Shown: positions 53,300 to 62,735, counted from the stretch's first letter. The stretch is 64,000 nt of DNA from Niabella ginsenosidivorans (GCF_001654455.1 NZ_CP015772.1:2790001-2854000), one strand, 5' to 3'. Numbers and translations: made by a program. The notes: a model not told the origin generated them from the letters alone.

Positions 53300-54703
53300 A
53301 TGGCATATGACGTAATAGTTGTAGGAAGTGGCCCGGGCGGATATGTAGCCGCTATACGCGCTTCACAACTGGGTTTAAAGACTGCAATTATTGAAAAAGA
53401 GAGCCTGGGAGGTATTTGCCTGAACTGGGGGTGTATCCCAACAAAAGCGTTGTTAAAAAGCGCACAGGTATTTAATGATATCCAGCATTCGCAGGAATAT
53501 GGAATTGAAGCATCCGGCAAGCCCAATTTTGAAGCTATTGTAAAACGAAGCCGGGGTGCGGCAGACAAAATGAGTAAGGGTGTCCAGTTCCTGATGAAAA
53601 AAAATAAAATTGATGTGATCATGGGCTTTGGCACCCTGAAGGGTAAGGGCCAGATAGAGGTAAAGGGCGCAGACGGGAAAACAACATTGGTAGAAGGAAA
53701 GCATATTATTATAGCAACCGGTGGCCGGAGCCGCGAGCTGCCTGCATTAAAGCAGGATGGTAAAAAGATCATCGGCTACCGTGAAGCAATGGTATTGCCC
53801 CGGCAGCCCAAAAGCATGATCGTTGTAGGCAGTGGAGCTATCGGGGTAGAGTTTGGTTATTTTTACAACAGCCTCGGCACCAAAGTGACCATTGTGGAAT
53901 TTTTGCCCAGGATAGTGCCTGTAGAAGATGAAGAGATCTCTAAAGAGCTGGAAAAGAACCTGAAAAAGCAAGGCATTACCATAATGACCGGCAGCGAAGT
54001 AACTTCTGTTGATACATCCGGCAATGGTGTAAAAGCAAAAGTAAAAACCCCAACGGGGGAAGCCATCCTGGAAGCCGACATCCTGCTAAGCGCTGTAGGT
54101 GTGGCTGCAAACATTGAAGGCATTGGCCTGGAAACAGCAGGTGTAAAAACAGACAAGGGCAAGATCGTTGTAGACAAATTTTACAAAACAAATGTAGAAG
54201 GCATTTATGCCATTGGCGACTGTGTTCCGGGGCAGGCCCTGGCGCACGTCGCATCAAAAGAAGCTATCATTTGTGTAGAGAACATTGCCTTTAATGAAAA
54301 GAAATACAAGCATCAGCCTGAAGCCCTGGATTATAATAATGTTCCGGGCTGTACCTACTGCTTCCCGGAAATAGCCAGTGCAGGCTTTACGGAAAAGGCG
54401 GCTAAGGATGCAGGCTATGAGATCAAAGTGGGCAAATTCCCCTTAACAGCAAGCGGAAAAGCCACAGCAGCCGGTCATACAGAAGGGTTTGTAAAAGTGA
54501 TCTTTGATGCCAAATACGGCGAGTGGTTAGGCACGCACATGATCGGTTATAATGTAACGGAGATGATCGCCGAAACCGTTGTAGGCCGTAAACTGGAAAC
54601 CACTTATCATGAAGTGCTGAACAGCATACATCCGCACCCAACCATTAGTGAAAGCGTAAAAGATGCCATTGAAGCGGCATATGGTGAAGCCATTCATTTA
54701 TAA
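53300..54703 (+). CDS. lpdA: Dihydrolipoyl dehydrogenase (E3)
   Basis: A 467-residue FAD enzyme that reoxidises lipoyl groups of 2-oxo acid dehydrogenase complexes. FAD-binding VVGSGPGGYVAAIRAS is at the N-terminus. The redox disulfide is in GGICLNWGCIPTKAL, the NAD-binding motif is VVGSGAIGVEFGYFY, and the C-terminal catalytic base region is HPHPTISE. It can serve the E2 encoded at 23.7 kb. An intrinsic terminator follows. Confidence 0.97.
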   Translation: MAYDVIVVGSGPGGYVAAIRASQLGLKTAIIEKESLGGICLNWGCIPTKALLKSAQVFNDIQHSQEYGIEASGKPNFEAIVKRSRGAADKMSKGVQFLMKKNKIDVIMGFGTLKGKGQIEVKGADGKTTLVEGKHIIIATGGRSRELPALKQDGKKIIGYREAMVLPRQPKSMIVVGSGAIGVEFGYFYNSLGTKVTIVEFLPRIVPVEDEEISKELEKNLKKQGITIMTGSEVTSVDTSGNGVKAKVKTPTGEAILEADILLSAVGVAANIEGIGLETAGVKTDKGKIVVDKFYKTNVEGIYAIGDCVPGQALAHVASKEAIICVENIAFNEKKYKHQPEALDYNNVPGCTYCFPEIASAGFTEKAAKDAGYEIKVGKFPLTASGKATAAGHTEGFVKVIFDAKYGEWLGTHMIGYNVTEMIAETVVGRKLETTYHEVLNSIHPHPTISESVKDAIEAAYGEAIHL

Positions 54704-54724
54704 TATTAAGATGGGTTTGTAACG

Positions 54725-54751
54725 CCTCCTCCTAACCGGGGAGGTTTTTTT
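54725..54751 (+). terminator. Intrinsic terminator of lpdA
   Basis: A CCTCC/GGAGG stem (right arm 54740-54744, left arm 54728-54732 or 54725-54729) runs into a T7 tract at 54745-54751, about 25 bp after the stop codon. Confidence 0.75.
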
Positions 54752-54857
54752 ATGGGTAAGCCTCAACACAAAAATACAGCGCCGGATAGTATCAGGGCTA
54801 ACGACCCGGCAGCGGTGGGTGGCCGTTAAATAATTTTCTAAAAAAGTCAGAAAAAAA

Positions 54858-54891
54858 TTTGACCCTTACCTTAGGTCATAGAATAGCTTTG
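54858..54891 (+). promoter_or_regulatory. MerR-type operator inside an over-long promoter
   Basis: TTTG (54858-54861) and TAGCTTTG (54884-54891) are separated by 22 nt. The inverted repeat TGACC-N9-GGTCA (54860-54878) lies in the spacer and overlaps the -33 element. MerR-family activators work on promoters whose spacer is too long, so this fits autoregulation of the gene at 54920. Confidence 0.6.
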
Positions 54892-54919
54892 CACCTGAAA
54901 CATTGATCAAATCATTTTT

Positions 54920-55684
54920 GTGAAGCAACTCTCTGTAAAAGAACTGGCCAATGCCGCAGGCGTAACAGTGCGCACGTTACACGTTTACGACAAGACGGGT
55001 TTATTGAAACCTGCTATACGAACCGACAAGAAATACCGATACTACGGACAGGCAGAACTCTTAAGGCTGCAACAAATTCTTTTTTATAAAGAATTAGGAT
55101 TAACACTTGCAGAGATCAGCTCGCTTTTGGATACACCGGATTTTGATGTAATAAAAGCGCTCACCGGGCATAAAAAGGCATTGCGCAAAAAACAGGCGCG
55201 CATTGCAAAAATGATCGCTACAATCGACAAAACCATTCTAAACTTAAAAGGTAAAATTAAAATGACACACAAGGAATTATATAATGGATTACCAAAGGAA
55301 CAGGCCTTGCAATGGAGAAAAGAGGCCCTCGAAAAATGGCCGGGGCAGGTAAAACATTCGGAGAAAATGCTTTTGAATATGAGCAAAGCAGAATTTGCAG
55401 AACTTCAGGACAATTTCAGGCAAGTAAACAACCGCCTGGCGCTCCTGTCTGACGAAGACCCAAAAAGCGATCCGGTACAGCACGAGATCCGAAAGCACTA
55501 TCAGTGCATTCTCAAATTCTGGGGTAAATCAAAAAATATAGCCACTGCGTATAAAGGCCTGGGCAGCTTATATGTTTCAGATAACCGGTATGCGATGATT
55601 AATGGCGAAGGCAGTCTCCGTTTTGCACAGTTCCTCAATGAAGCAATGAGCTACTTTGCAGACACTCAATTACAAAATAAATAA
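54920..55684 (+). CDS. MerR/TipA-type transcriptional regulator
   Basis: A 254-residue regulator starting at GTG 54920. The N-terminal MerR winged helix (SVKELANAAGVTVRTLHVYDKTGLL, residues 4-28) is followed by a coiled-coil dimerisation helix rich in Lys. The C-terminal TipAS-like domain (about 115-254) has the segments NMSKAEFAELQD, PVQHEIRKHYQCILKFW and YVSDNRYAMINGEGSLRFAQFLNEAM. Members bind hydrophobic antibiotics or peptides and activate resistance genes. An operator-like palindrome in its own promoter suggests autoregulation. Confidence 0.9.
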   Translation: MKQLSVKELANAAGVTVRTLHVYDKTGLLKPAIRTDKKYRYYGQAELLRLQQILFYKELGLTLAEISSLLDTPDFDVIKALTGHKKALRKKQARIAKMIATIDKTILNLKGKIKMTHKELYNGLPKEQALQWRKEALEKWPGQVKHSEKMLLNMSKAEFAELQDNFRQVNNRLALLSDEDPKSDPVQHEIRKHYQCILKFWGKSKNIATAYKGLGSLYVSDNRYAMINGEGSLRFAQFLNEAMSYFADTQLQNK

Positions 55685-55693
55685 AGACTATAA

Positions 55694-55939
55694 TTAGTTC
55701 AGAAACAAGACCGGCTGTTTTATATTCCGGCAGTTAAGAACCAAAATAATGGTTTGCCTGTTTGTTTTGCCCTCAAAACAATTTCAGAAACACAATTAGT
55801 TTTTGAACATCCACAACACGACTTTCCGCAAATCATTTCCTACACAAAAATTACTGCAGACTTTTTGGTAGCCGAAATTTCGGGAACTAAAGACGGGCAG
55901 GAACGCAAACGAATTTTCTCGATGAAACGGGTAAAATAA
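55694..55939 (+). pseudogene. Remnant of a DUF6265-type gene
   Basis: An open stretch of about 81 codons after the regulator gene reads DRLFYIPAVKNQNNGLPVCF, EHPQHDFPQIISY and ends KRIFSMKRVK. This matches the C-terminal half of DUF6265-like proteins (about 150 residues). The N-terminal half is absent: in-frame stops lie upstream (TAA at 55691) and no proper start exists (TTG at 55754 would start mid-domain). It may be a truncated gene once linked to the regulator. The family assignment is from memory. Confidence 0.6.
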
Positions 55940-55963
55940 AAGGGTCCATGAGGTACAATACCC

Positions 55964-56638
55964 TTATAAAGCGGAAGACGGCAGTAAAGCTTCTGCCATA
56001 ACCAGGTCAATGGGATGGGTGATTTTTATATTGTTCTGCTCTCCTTCCACCAGGGATACTTTAATGCCAAACGCTTCCACAACAGAAGCCTCATCAGTGA
56101 ATTTTCCTTTTTGCTCAATGGAAAAGGCCGGAACCAGTATCTTGCTGTGAAAGACCTGGGGCGTTTGCACCAGTACTATTTTTTCCCGCTCAAGGGCATC
56201 GCTCCCCTCTTCTGTGATCAGGCGCACGCTATCACTGCTGGGGATCACAGGGATCGCGCTCCCTGTTTCCAGTGCCTGCTCATAGCAACGCCGGATCAGC
56301 CTTTCAGAAACCAGGCAGCGTACTGCATCATGCACAAAAACAATGGCCTCCTCATGAACCTGCTGTAAACCGTTCTTTACAGACTCAAAACGCGTAGCGC
56401 CACCGATAGTGATCCGGACACGGTCCTTGTCAAAATAGGCATCAATGATCTCCTGCCCCATGTCAACATAGGCCTCCGGAAGCACCAGTATGATCTCCAA
56501 ATCATCATACGCTTTCAGGAACACATCGATTGTATAAAATAAGAGGGGTTTGTTTTTCAGCAATAGGAATTGTTTGGGCAGCTCACTGCCCATTCTTACC
56601 CCTGTACCTCCTGCTACAATAACCGCTGTTTTCTTCAT
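55964..56638 (-). CDS. ispD: 2-C-methyl-D-erythritol 4-phosphate cytidylyltransferase
   Basis: A 224-residue enzyme of the MEP isoprenoid pathway that activates MEP with CTP. The CTP-binding P-loop AGGTGVRMGSELPKQFLLL, the segment FVHDAVRCLVS, TPQVFHSKIL and FTDEASVVEAFG are diagnostic. The gene is downstream of lepA on the same strand, with an 88-bp gap that holds a heptamer repeat. Confidence 0.95.
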   Translation of the reverse strand: MKKTAVIVAGGTGVRMGSELPKQFLLLKNKPLLFYTIDVFLKAYDDLEIILVLPEAYVDMGQEIIDAYFDKDRVRITIGGATRFESVKNGLQQVHEEAIVFVHDAVRCLVSERLIRRCYEQALETGSAIPVIPSSDSVRLITEEGSDALEREKIVLVQTPQVFHSKILVPAFSIEQKGKFTDEASVVEAFGIKVSLVEGEQNNIKITHPIDLVMAEALLPSSAL

Positions 56639-56653
56639 CCGATTTCCGGTTTC

Positions 56654-56723
56654 TTATTGCTGATTGCTTATTTTCTGATCGCTGATCCCGGCCATCGGAA
56701 CTGATCACTGAAAACTAATAACG
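56654..56723. repeat. Degenerate heptanucleotide tandem repeat between lepA and ispD
   Basis: Ten consecutive 7-nt units: ttattgc, tgattgc, ttatttt, ctgatcg, ctgatcc, cggccat, cggaact, gatcact, gaaaact, aataacg. It nearly fills the gap between the lepA stop and the ispD start. Confidence 0.6.
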
Positions 56724-56726
56724 CGC

Positions 56727-58520
56727 CTACTCATCCAGCTTCAGCACTGCAAGGAATGCTTCCTGCGGCACTTCCACGTTACCGATCTGGCGCATACGCT
56801 TTTTACCTTCTTTCTGCTTTTCCAGCAGTTTACGTTTACGGCTGATATCGCCTCCATAACACTTGGCCGTTACATCCTTACGCATGGCCGAAATATTTTC
56901 CCGCGATATGATCTTGGCGCCGATCGCTGCCTGGATGGCGATCTGGAACTGCTGGCGGGGCAGCAACTCTTTTAATTTTTCGCAGAGCTTTCTTCCAAAA
57001 TCCTGTGCCCGGCTCCGGTGGATGAGCGCACTGAGCGCATCGACCTTATCCCCATTCAGCAGGATATCCATTTTTACAATATCACTTTCGCGATAGCCCA
57101 AAGGATGATAATCAAAGGAAGCATAGCCGCGGGTCTGCGATTTTAATTTATCATAGAAATCAAAAACAATCTCCGTTAAAGGCATTTCAAAGATCAGTTC
57201 TACACGGGAGGTGGTCAGGTAACTCTGGTTCACCAGAATACCCCGCTTGCCCAGGCAGAGTGTCATAATATTACCAATATATTCCGGCTTGGTAATGATC
57301 TGCGCTTTGATATAGGGTTCTTCAATACGTTCTGTTTTTACAGGATCAGGGAACTCTGTAGGATTATTTACGATGATCTTTTCGCCCCTGGTAGTGTAGG
57401 CAATAAAACTTACGTTGGGCACGGTAGTGATCACCGTCTGGTTAAACTCCCGCTCTAAACGCTCCTGGATAATTTCCATGTGCAGCATTCCCAGGAACCC
57501 GCAGCGGAAGCCAAAGCCCAGTGCCTGGGAAGTTTCCAGTTCAAAGGTCAGTGAAGCATCATTCAGCTGCAGCTTGTCCATGCAATCGCGCAGCTCTTCA
57601 AATTCATCCGTATTTACCGGATAAATACCCGCAAATACCATAGGCTTTACCTCCTCAAACCCTTTGATCGCAACCGGGTTGGGATTGCTGGCAAGGGTGA
57701 TGGTATCGCCCACTTTTACTTCTTTGGCGTTCTTGATGCCTGTAATAATATAGCCTACATCACCTGCCCGCACCTCGTTTTTCTCGGTCATTTTCAATTT
57801 CAGAATGCCGATCTCATCTGCCTCATATTCCTGGCCGGTGCTCACAAACTTTACCTTATCTCCCTTGCGTAATACTCCATTAAGAATGCGGTAATAAACA
57901 ATAATGCCCCGGAAACTGTTAAACACGCTGTCAAAGATCAGGGCCTGCAAAGGAGCCTGCATATCCCCCTCCGGCGGAGGGATTTTATGAACAATCGCTT
58001 CCAGTACCTCTTCCACTCCCAGGCCGGTTCTGCCGCTTGCCAGTAAAATATCTTCCGGTTTACAACCAATAAGATCAATGATCTGGTCTTTTACCTCGTC
58101 GATCATGGCCCCCTCCATATCAATTTTATTAATTACGGGTATGATTTCCAGGTCGTTATCAATTGCCAGATAAAGATTACTGATCGTTTGCGCCTGTATC
58201 CCCTGGGTAGCGTCTACCAGTAGCAACGCGCCTTCGCACGCGGCCAGTGCACGGCTCACTTCGTAACTGAAATCTACGTGGCCGGGCGTATCAATCAGGT
58301 TCAGTACATAATTCTGTCCATCCTTTGCTTTGTAATTGATCTGGATAGCATGACTTTTAATAGTGATCCCTTTTTCCCGTTCCAGATCCATATCATCCAG
58401 CACCTGGTCCATCATTTCCCGGTCGCTGATGGTATTGGTTGTTTGCAATAACCGGTCTGCCAGGGTACTTTTACCATGGTCAATATGTGCTATGATACAA
58501 AAATTCCGTATATGCTTCAT
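56727..58520 (-). CDS. lepA: Elongation factor 4 (LepA)
   Basis: A 597-residue translational GTPase that back-translocates or rescues ribosomes. The G domain begins with [22 protein letters not shown] and includes [21 protein letters not shown] and PVINKIDM. The C-terminal LepA-specific domain holds the characteristic [36 protein letters not shown] -7 box is 27 nt upstream on the minus strand (58547-58554). Confidence 0.97.
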   Translation of the reverse strand: MKHIRNFCIIAHIDHGKSTLADRLLQTTNTISDREMMDQVLDDMDLEREKGITIKSHAIQINYKAKDGQNYVLNLIDTPGHVDFSYEVSRALAACEGALLLVDATQGIQAQTISNLYLAIDNDLEIIPVINKIDMEGAMIDEVKDQIIDLIGCKPEDILLASGRTGLGVEEVLEAIVHKIPPPEGDMQAPLQALIFDSVFNSFRGIIVYYRILNGVLRKGDKVKFVSTGQEYEADEIGILKLKMTEKNEVRAGDVGYIITGIKNAKEVKVGDTITLASNPNPVAIKGFEEVKPMVFAGIYPVNTDEFEELRDCMDKLQLNDASLTFELETSQALGFGFRCGFLGMLHMEIIQERLEREFNQTVITTVPNVSFIAYTTRGEKIIVNNPTEFPDPVKTERIEEPYIKAQIITKPEYIGNIMTLCLGKRGILVNQSYLTTSRVELIFEMPLTEIVFDFYDKLKSQTRGYASFDYHPLGYRESDIVKMDILLNGDKVDALSALIHRSRAQDFGRKLCEKLKELLPRQQFQIAIQAAIGAKIISRENISAMRKDVTAKCYGGDISRKRKLLEKQKEGKKRMRQIGNVEVPQEAFLAVLKLDE

Positions 58521-58546
58521 GCGTCAACCCTTATTTTCAGGGGCTG

Positions 58547-58581
58547 CAAAGGTACGATTTCAGGGGCAATAAGGCTTCAAT
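58547..58581 (-). promoter_or_regulatory. Promoter of lepA
   Basis: Minus strand TACCTTTG (58547-58554) matches the -7 consensus, with a weaker -33 ATTG at 58578-58581 after a 23-nt spacer. Transcription would start near 58540, giving a leader of about 20 nt. Confidence 0.5.
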
Positions 58582-58742
58582 TTCTTTTGCAGCAGTATTG
58601 CTGCGGCCCCACTGTTACTGAATGTTAAAACCAAGGCGGTTAAAATCAATTTTTGTCCGCATCAGCACCTTTTTTAAGATAATTTAATTAGCTTACACAT
58701 ATTATTGAAACGATTCTATTTTTAACAGCACAAACCGCCATT

Positions 58743-59618
58743 ATGAGCACACAAAATAATAACAATGCCCCGCTTGCCAGCCTGGATGAATGGGAAGACG
58801 ATCTTTTAAAAAGATATCCGGACCCTGAAGCCATTGCCACTTCCAAATCAACGGAAGCATACCGCAATTATGAGAACCCGGAAAGAGATACGGTAAAGGA
58901 GTTTTACCGGCTGAACCATACCTGCCAGACCTATGATTTTGTGATGGGCAAACGGGCCGATTTCCTGCAATTTAACCGGAAAGAAATGACCGTTTGGGAT
59001 GCATTTGATTTCCTGAACCAGTTGGTAGACGATTCTGATCCTGATACCGACCTGGATCAGTTCCAGCACCTGCTGCAAACCTCAGAAGCCATCCGCAGGG
59101 ATGGTCACCCGGACTGGATGGTACTGACAGGCCTGATGCATGATATGGGAAAAGTGCTCTGCCTTTTTGGAGAGCCGCAATGGGCCGTTGTAGGCGATAC
59201 CTTCCCGGTTGGCTGTGCCTACTCCGACAAAATTGTGTACCCCGAGTTTTTCAGGAGCAACCCGGATTATAACAACAGCCGCTACAACACAAAACTGGGC
59301 GTATATGAAACGGGATGCGGGTTAAGCAACGTTTATATGTCCTGGGGGCACGATGAATATATTTACCAGATCCTGAAGGATCATCTTCCGGAAGAAGGTT
59401 TGTACATGCTTCGCTATCACTCCTTTTATGCCTGGCACCGGGAAGGCGCCTATGCCTATCTTACAGATGATCATGATAAAAAGATGCTGAAATGGGTACA
59501 ACTGTTTAATCCTTATGATCTGTATTCTAAAAACCCGGAACCTCCTGACTGGAGTAAGCTGCGGCCTTATTACGAAAAACTGGTGAACAGGTACCTGCCG
59601 GCAACATTAAAATTTTAG
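58743..59618 (+). CDS. myo-Inositol oxygenase
   Basis: A 291-residue diiron oxygenase that cleaves myo-inositol to D-glucuronate. HD-domain ligands include H122, H133 and D134 in LMHDMGK, and later motifs are PQWAVVGDTFPVGCAYSD, MSWGHDEYIYQIL and MLRYHSFYAWHREGAY, which match eukaryotic-type MIOX closely. Length is typical. The sodium/solute symporter gene 92 bp downstream probably imports the inositol. This oxygenase is better known from eukaryotes, and is scattered in bacteria. Confidence 0.95.
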   Translation: MSTQNNNNAPLASLDEWEDDLLKRYPDPEAIATSKSTEAYRNYENPERDTVKEFYRLNHTCQTYDFVMGKRADFLQFNRKEMTVWDAFDFLNQLVDDSDPDTDLDQFQHLLQTSEAIRRDGHPDWMVLTGLMHDMGKVLCLFGEPQWAVVGDTFPVGCAYSDKIVYPEFFRSNPDYNNSRYNTKLGVYETGCGLSNVYMSWGHDEYIYQILKDHLPEEGLYMLRYHSFYAWHREGAYAYLTDDHDKKMLKWVQLFNPYDLYSKNPEPPDWSKLRPYYEKLVNRYLPATLKF

Positions 59619-59660
59619 AAATTGTAACACGCAGGAAGTGAATAGCAAGATGATCCTTTT

Positions 59661-59709
59661 CACTATTGACCATGAACTATTGACGATTAACCATTGCCTG
59701 TTGACCTTG
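59661..59709. repeat. Degenerate heptanucleotide tandem repeat in the symporter leader
   Basis: Seven units: cactatt, gaccatg, aactatt, gacgatt, aaccatt, gcctgtt, gaccttg. The last unit ends one base before the symporter start codon, so the repeat forms its ribosome-loading region. Confidence 0.6.
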
Positions 59710-59710
59710 C

Positions 59711-61342
59711 ATGCATCAATTGCAACCGCTTGATTATATTGTTTTTTTTATTTATTTCATAGCCGTATCGGCTTATGGCTATTATGTTTATCGCCGTAAA
59801 AAATCTGAGACCACTGATTCAAAGGATTTTTTTTTAGCAGAAGGATCGCTTACCTGGTGGGCCATAGGCGCTTCCCTGATCGCTTCCAATATTTCCGCTG
59901 AGCATTTTATTGGTATGAGCGGATCGGGCTTTGCCCTGGGCCTGGCCATTTCTTCCTATGAATGGATGGCGGCCGCTACCCTGATCCTTGTGGCCGTATT
60001 TATGATCCCGGTTTATCTGAAGAATAAGATCTTCACCATGCCACAGTTTTTATCGGTACGCTACAATGACCAGGTCAGCACTATAATGGCCATCTTCTGG
60101 TTGCTGGTATATGTTTTCGTAAACCTCACTTCTATCATCTATCTTGGTGCACTGGCCATTTCCTCCATCAGCAATTTAAGTTTTGAAGCCTGCATCATCG
60201 GGCTGAGCCTGTTCTCTGTTATTGTAACACTGGGCGGCATGAAGGTGATCGGTTATACGGATGTGGTGCAGGTTATTGTGCTGATCATCGGCGGTCTGAT
60301 TACTACTTACCTTGCCCTGTCATTGCTTGCTGATCATTTTGGTTTTAACGGGAATATCTGGAAAGGGCTGGGCATATTACGAAAAGAAGCGCCGGAGCAT
60401 TTCCACATGATCTTTAAAAAAGGAGATCCTTATTATTACGAGTTGCCCGGCATGTCCGTGCTCATTGGCGGAATGCTGATCAATAATCTTGCCTACTGGG
60501 GATGCAATCAATACATTGTGCAACGTACGCTGGGGGCAGACCTGAAAACGGCGCGCAAGGGCATCCTGTTTGCTGCTTTTTTGAAACTGCTGATACCTGT
60601 TATTGCAGTAGTACCCGGCATTACCATGTTTGTGCTGCATAAAAACGGCTTGTTCCGGCAGGAGATGGCGGATGCAGCCGGAACCTTAAAACCGGATCAT
60701 GCCTACCCTGTGCTGATGAACCTTTTGCCCCAGGGCCTGAAGGGTGTTGCTTTTGCTGCATTAACGGCAGCCATTGTGGCTTCGCTGGCCGGTAAGGCCA
60801 ACAGCATTTCCACTATTTTTTCACTGGACATTTATAAAAAATTCTTCAATAAAGAAGCTTCTGAACAAAAGCTGGTCCGCACGGGCAGGTGGGCCGTTAT
60901 TATTGCAATGCTGCTGGCCGCCATTGTTACCCCTGCATTAAGATCCCTGGACCAGGCGTATCAATTCATACAGGAATATGTAGGCTTCTTTTCACCGGGC
61001 GTTTTAGCCATCTTCCTTTTGGGCATGTTCTGGAAGCGCACTACCACCACTGCTGCGCTCGCCGGAGCGGTATTAACAATCCCCTTTTCTACCATACTAA
61101 AGTTCCTGCCCCGGTGGACAAACGGCGCTTTCCCGGACTATCCGTTCCTGGACCGGATGATGATCACCTTTTTTGCGGTAGCCCTGGTAATGATCGTCAT
61201 CAGCCTGGCAGATCGTAGATCTGCCCAACCGGCCGCTGCGATCAAAGCAGATAAAAGCCTCTTCAGGGTTTCACCCGGTTTCTTAATGGCCTCCCTTATC
61301 ATCTGCGGCGTGCTGGCTGCGTTGTATACCATCTTCTGGTAA
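59711..61342 (+). CDS. Sodium/solute symporter (SSS family)
   Basis: A 543-residue transporter with 13-14 membrane helices. SSS-family features are FFLAEGSLTWWAIGASLIASNISAEHFIGMSGSGFA near the N-terminus and the central ALTAAIVASLAGKANSISTIFSLDIYKKF. It is related to the SGLT-type sugar and inositol transporters. Adjacent to the inositol oxygenase, it is probably a sodium-coupled myo-inositol importer. No further inositol-degradation gene is nearby. Confidence 0.9.
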   Translation: MHQLQPLDYIVFFIYFIAVSAYGYYVYRRKKSETTDSKDFFLAEGSLTWWAIGASLIASNISAEHFIGMSGSGFALGLAISSYEWMAAATLILVAVFMIPVYLKNKIFTMPQFLSVRYNDQVSTIMAIFWLLVYVFVNLTSIIYLGALAISSISNLSFEACIIGLSLFSVIVTLGGMKVIGYTDVVQVIVLIIGGLITTYLALSLLADHFGFNGNIWKGLGILRKEAPEHFHMIFKKGDPYYYELPGMSVLIGGMLINNLAYWGCNQYIVQRTLGADLKTARKGILFAAFLKLLIPVIAVVPGITMFVLHKNGLFRQEMADAAGTLKPDHAYPVLMNLLPQGLKGVAFAALTAAIVASLAGKANSISTIFSLDIYKKFFNKEASEQKLVRTGRWAVIIAMLLAAIVTPALRSLDQAYQFIQEYVGFFSPGVLAIFLLGMFWKRTTTTAALAGAVLTIPFSTILKFLPRWTNGAFPDYPFLDRMMITFFAVALVMIVISLADRRSAQPAAAIKADKSLFRVSPGFLMASLIICGVLAALYTIFW

Positions 61343-61706
61343 AAAGTAAAAAGGTATTAAACCCAAGCGAGCCCTTGACCCGTAGTCCAGGGCAAGTCCC
61401 GGGGTATTAAACCGGTTTGGATTTTATCACAAAACGGCTAAAATGCCAAAAAAACCAGATCGCGGATAGTCATTATAAAATTTATAATAAATCAAGATGT
61501 TATTGGCGAATCCTTATGCAAAAGCTTAGCTAATCCAATTATTACACACAATTGTAAATTAAAATAACGATCATTTTTTACAGGTATCAACAAGACATGA
61601 ATATAACCTAAACTCAAAACAGTTATACAAAACAGGGCTACTCTAATTACAAAGCAGCCCTGCTACCTAAATAGCACCTCTTTTAATGTTTAAAAAACAT
61701 CATCTG
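61343..61706. other. 364-bp gene-free region after the symporter
   Basis: Two copies of GGTATTAAACC (61352 and 61400 approximately) flank a GC-richer segment. The right part is AT-rich and holds a minus-strand terminator at 61633-61663. No gene was seen. Confidence 0.5.
61633..61663 (-). terminator. Intrinsic terminator of the M57-type protease gene
   Basis: Minus-strand CAGGGCT and AGCCCTG form a 7-bp GC-rich stem, followed by TTTTGT, about 45 bp past the stop of the protease gene. Confidence 0.6.
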
Positions 61707-62678
61707 TTATGGAAATAATGTTACAAGAGCCGTTACATCATTCGAAGTAAATGGCCTATTAACGCCAGATCCTATGCAAGCTAACATCCAACTATTTGCA
61801 TCTTCGGTAGTAGGCGTTCCAGGTATATGAACAGCCCCCGTCCTTGTGGTACCTTCATTGTATCCACCAGGGAGATTTGAATCGTATGGACACCCACTAT
61901 ATGCTCTGTTAAAATAATCTGTATGACGGAACCCTAACATGTGTCCTATCTCATGAGCCATCACAGTAGCCAGATAAGATTGTGCAGCATTAGTACCAAG
62001 TGCATTGACATTTAAACTGATAGTATTATAGGGGTATGCAGGAAAGTCTCCATTACGATTTGGCCATCCTCCTGATAACCCTAAACTTGGCAGATTATTA
62101 TCCATTTTAATATTTATGTCTACCGGAGTAGCTGCATTTTGGGGATTAGACGTACTAACTGTCGAAAAATGTATACCTATATCTAAATTATTATAACGCT
62201 GGCATGCTTCGCCTAAAGCTTGTTCATATACTGAAGGAAAGCCGGGATAGATATTCACCCAAATACCACGAACTGAAGCACCATGTTTACTAATATAATG
62301 GTTGGTTCGATAATGGGCAATAGGATCTGCAGGATTAAATTCAGAAATGCCCTGTTTATCATTACTCATTATAGTATTAGGCTTAGGCAATGAACTTTCT
62401 AAAGTTTCAACAAAAATATTCCCAGCCTTACTTACACGATTATTCCATCCAGCCTTGCTACTATCGCTAAAATATTCTTGCGGAAAAAATAAGTCACCTT
62501 CAACTATATAACCTCCATCATGGGCAACTACATTATATGTGCTGTAATTTTCTTTTGAAAGTCGATCGTACACATATTGAGGAACATCATTGTTCTTAGC
62601 TTTGAGGGATAAATCATTTTTTTTGCAGCTAATTGCCAAAATAAGCAATCCCGTAAAAAATAAAAGTGTTTTTTTCAT
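61707..62678 (-). CDS. M57-type (dual-action HEIGH) metalloprotease lipoprotein
   Basis: A 323-residue predicted lipoprotein with lipobox LAISC (Cys 18) and KKN following. The zinc motif is H-E-I-G-H in VMAHEIGHMLGFRHTDYF, with the extended third ligand HTD typical of the metzincin-like M57 family. After it comes SGCPYDSNLPGGYNEGTTRTGAVHIPGTP and the terminal SNDVTALVTLFP. It is likely a surface-anchored or secreted protease. A 22-bp tandem duplication lies 14 bp upstream. Confidence 0.9.
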   Translation of the reverse strand: MKKTLLFFTGLLILAISCKKNDLSLKAKNNDVPQYVYDRLSKENYSTYNVVAHDGGYIVEGDLFFPQEYFSDSSKAGWNNRVSKAGNIFVETLESSLPKPNTIMSNDKQGISEFNPADPIAHYRTNHYISKHGASVRGIWVNIYPGFPSVYEQALGEACQRYNNLDIGIHFSTVSTSNPQNAATPVDINIKMDNNLPSLGLSGGWPNRNGDFPAYPYNTISLNVNALGTNAAQSYLATVMAHEIGHMLGFRHTDYFNRAYSGCPYDSNLPGGYNEGTTRTGAVHIPGTPTTEDANSWMLACIGSGVNRPFTSNDVTALVTLFP

Positions 62679-62691
62679 AAAATCAATTTTA

Positions 62692-62735
62692 GTTAATTAA
62701 TAAAAACAAATAGGTTAATTAATAAAAACAAATAG
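62692..62735. repeat. Perfect 22-bp tandem duplication upstream of the protease gene
   Basis: GTTAATTAATAAAAACAAAT plus AG is repeated twice, 62692-62713 and 62714-62735, without mismatches. It lies in the leader or promoter region of the protease gene. Confidence 0.9.
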
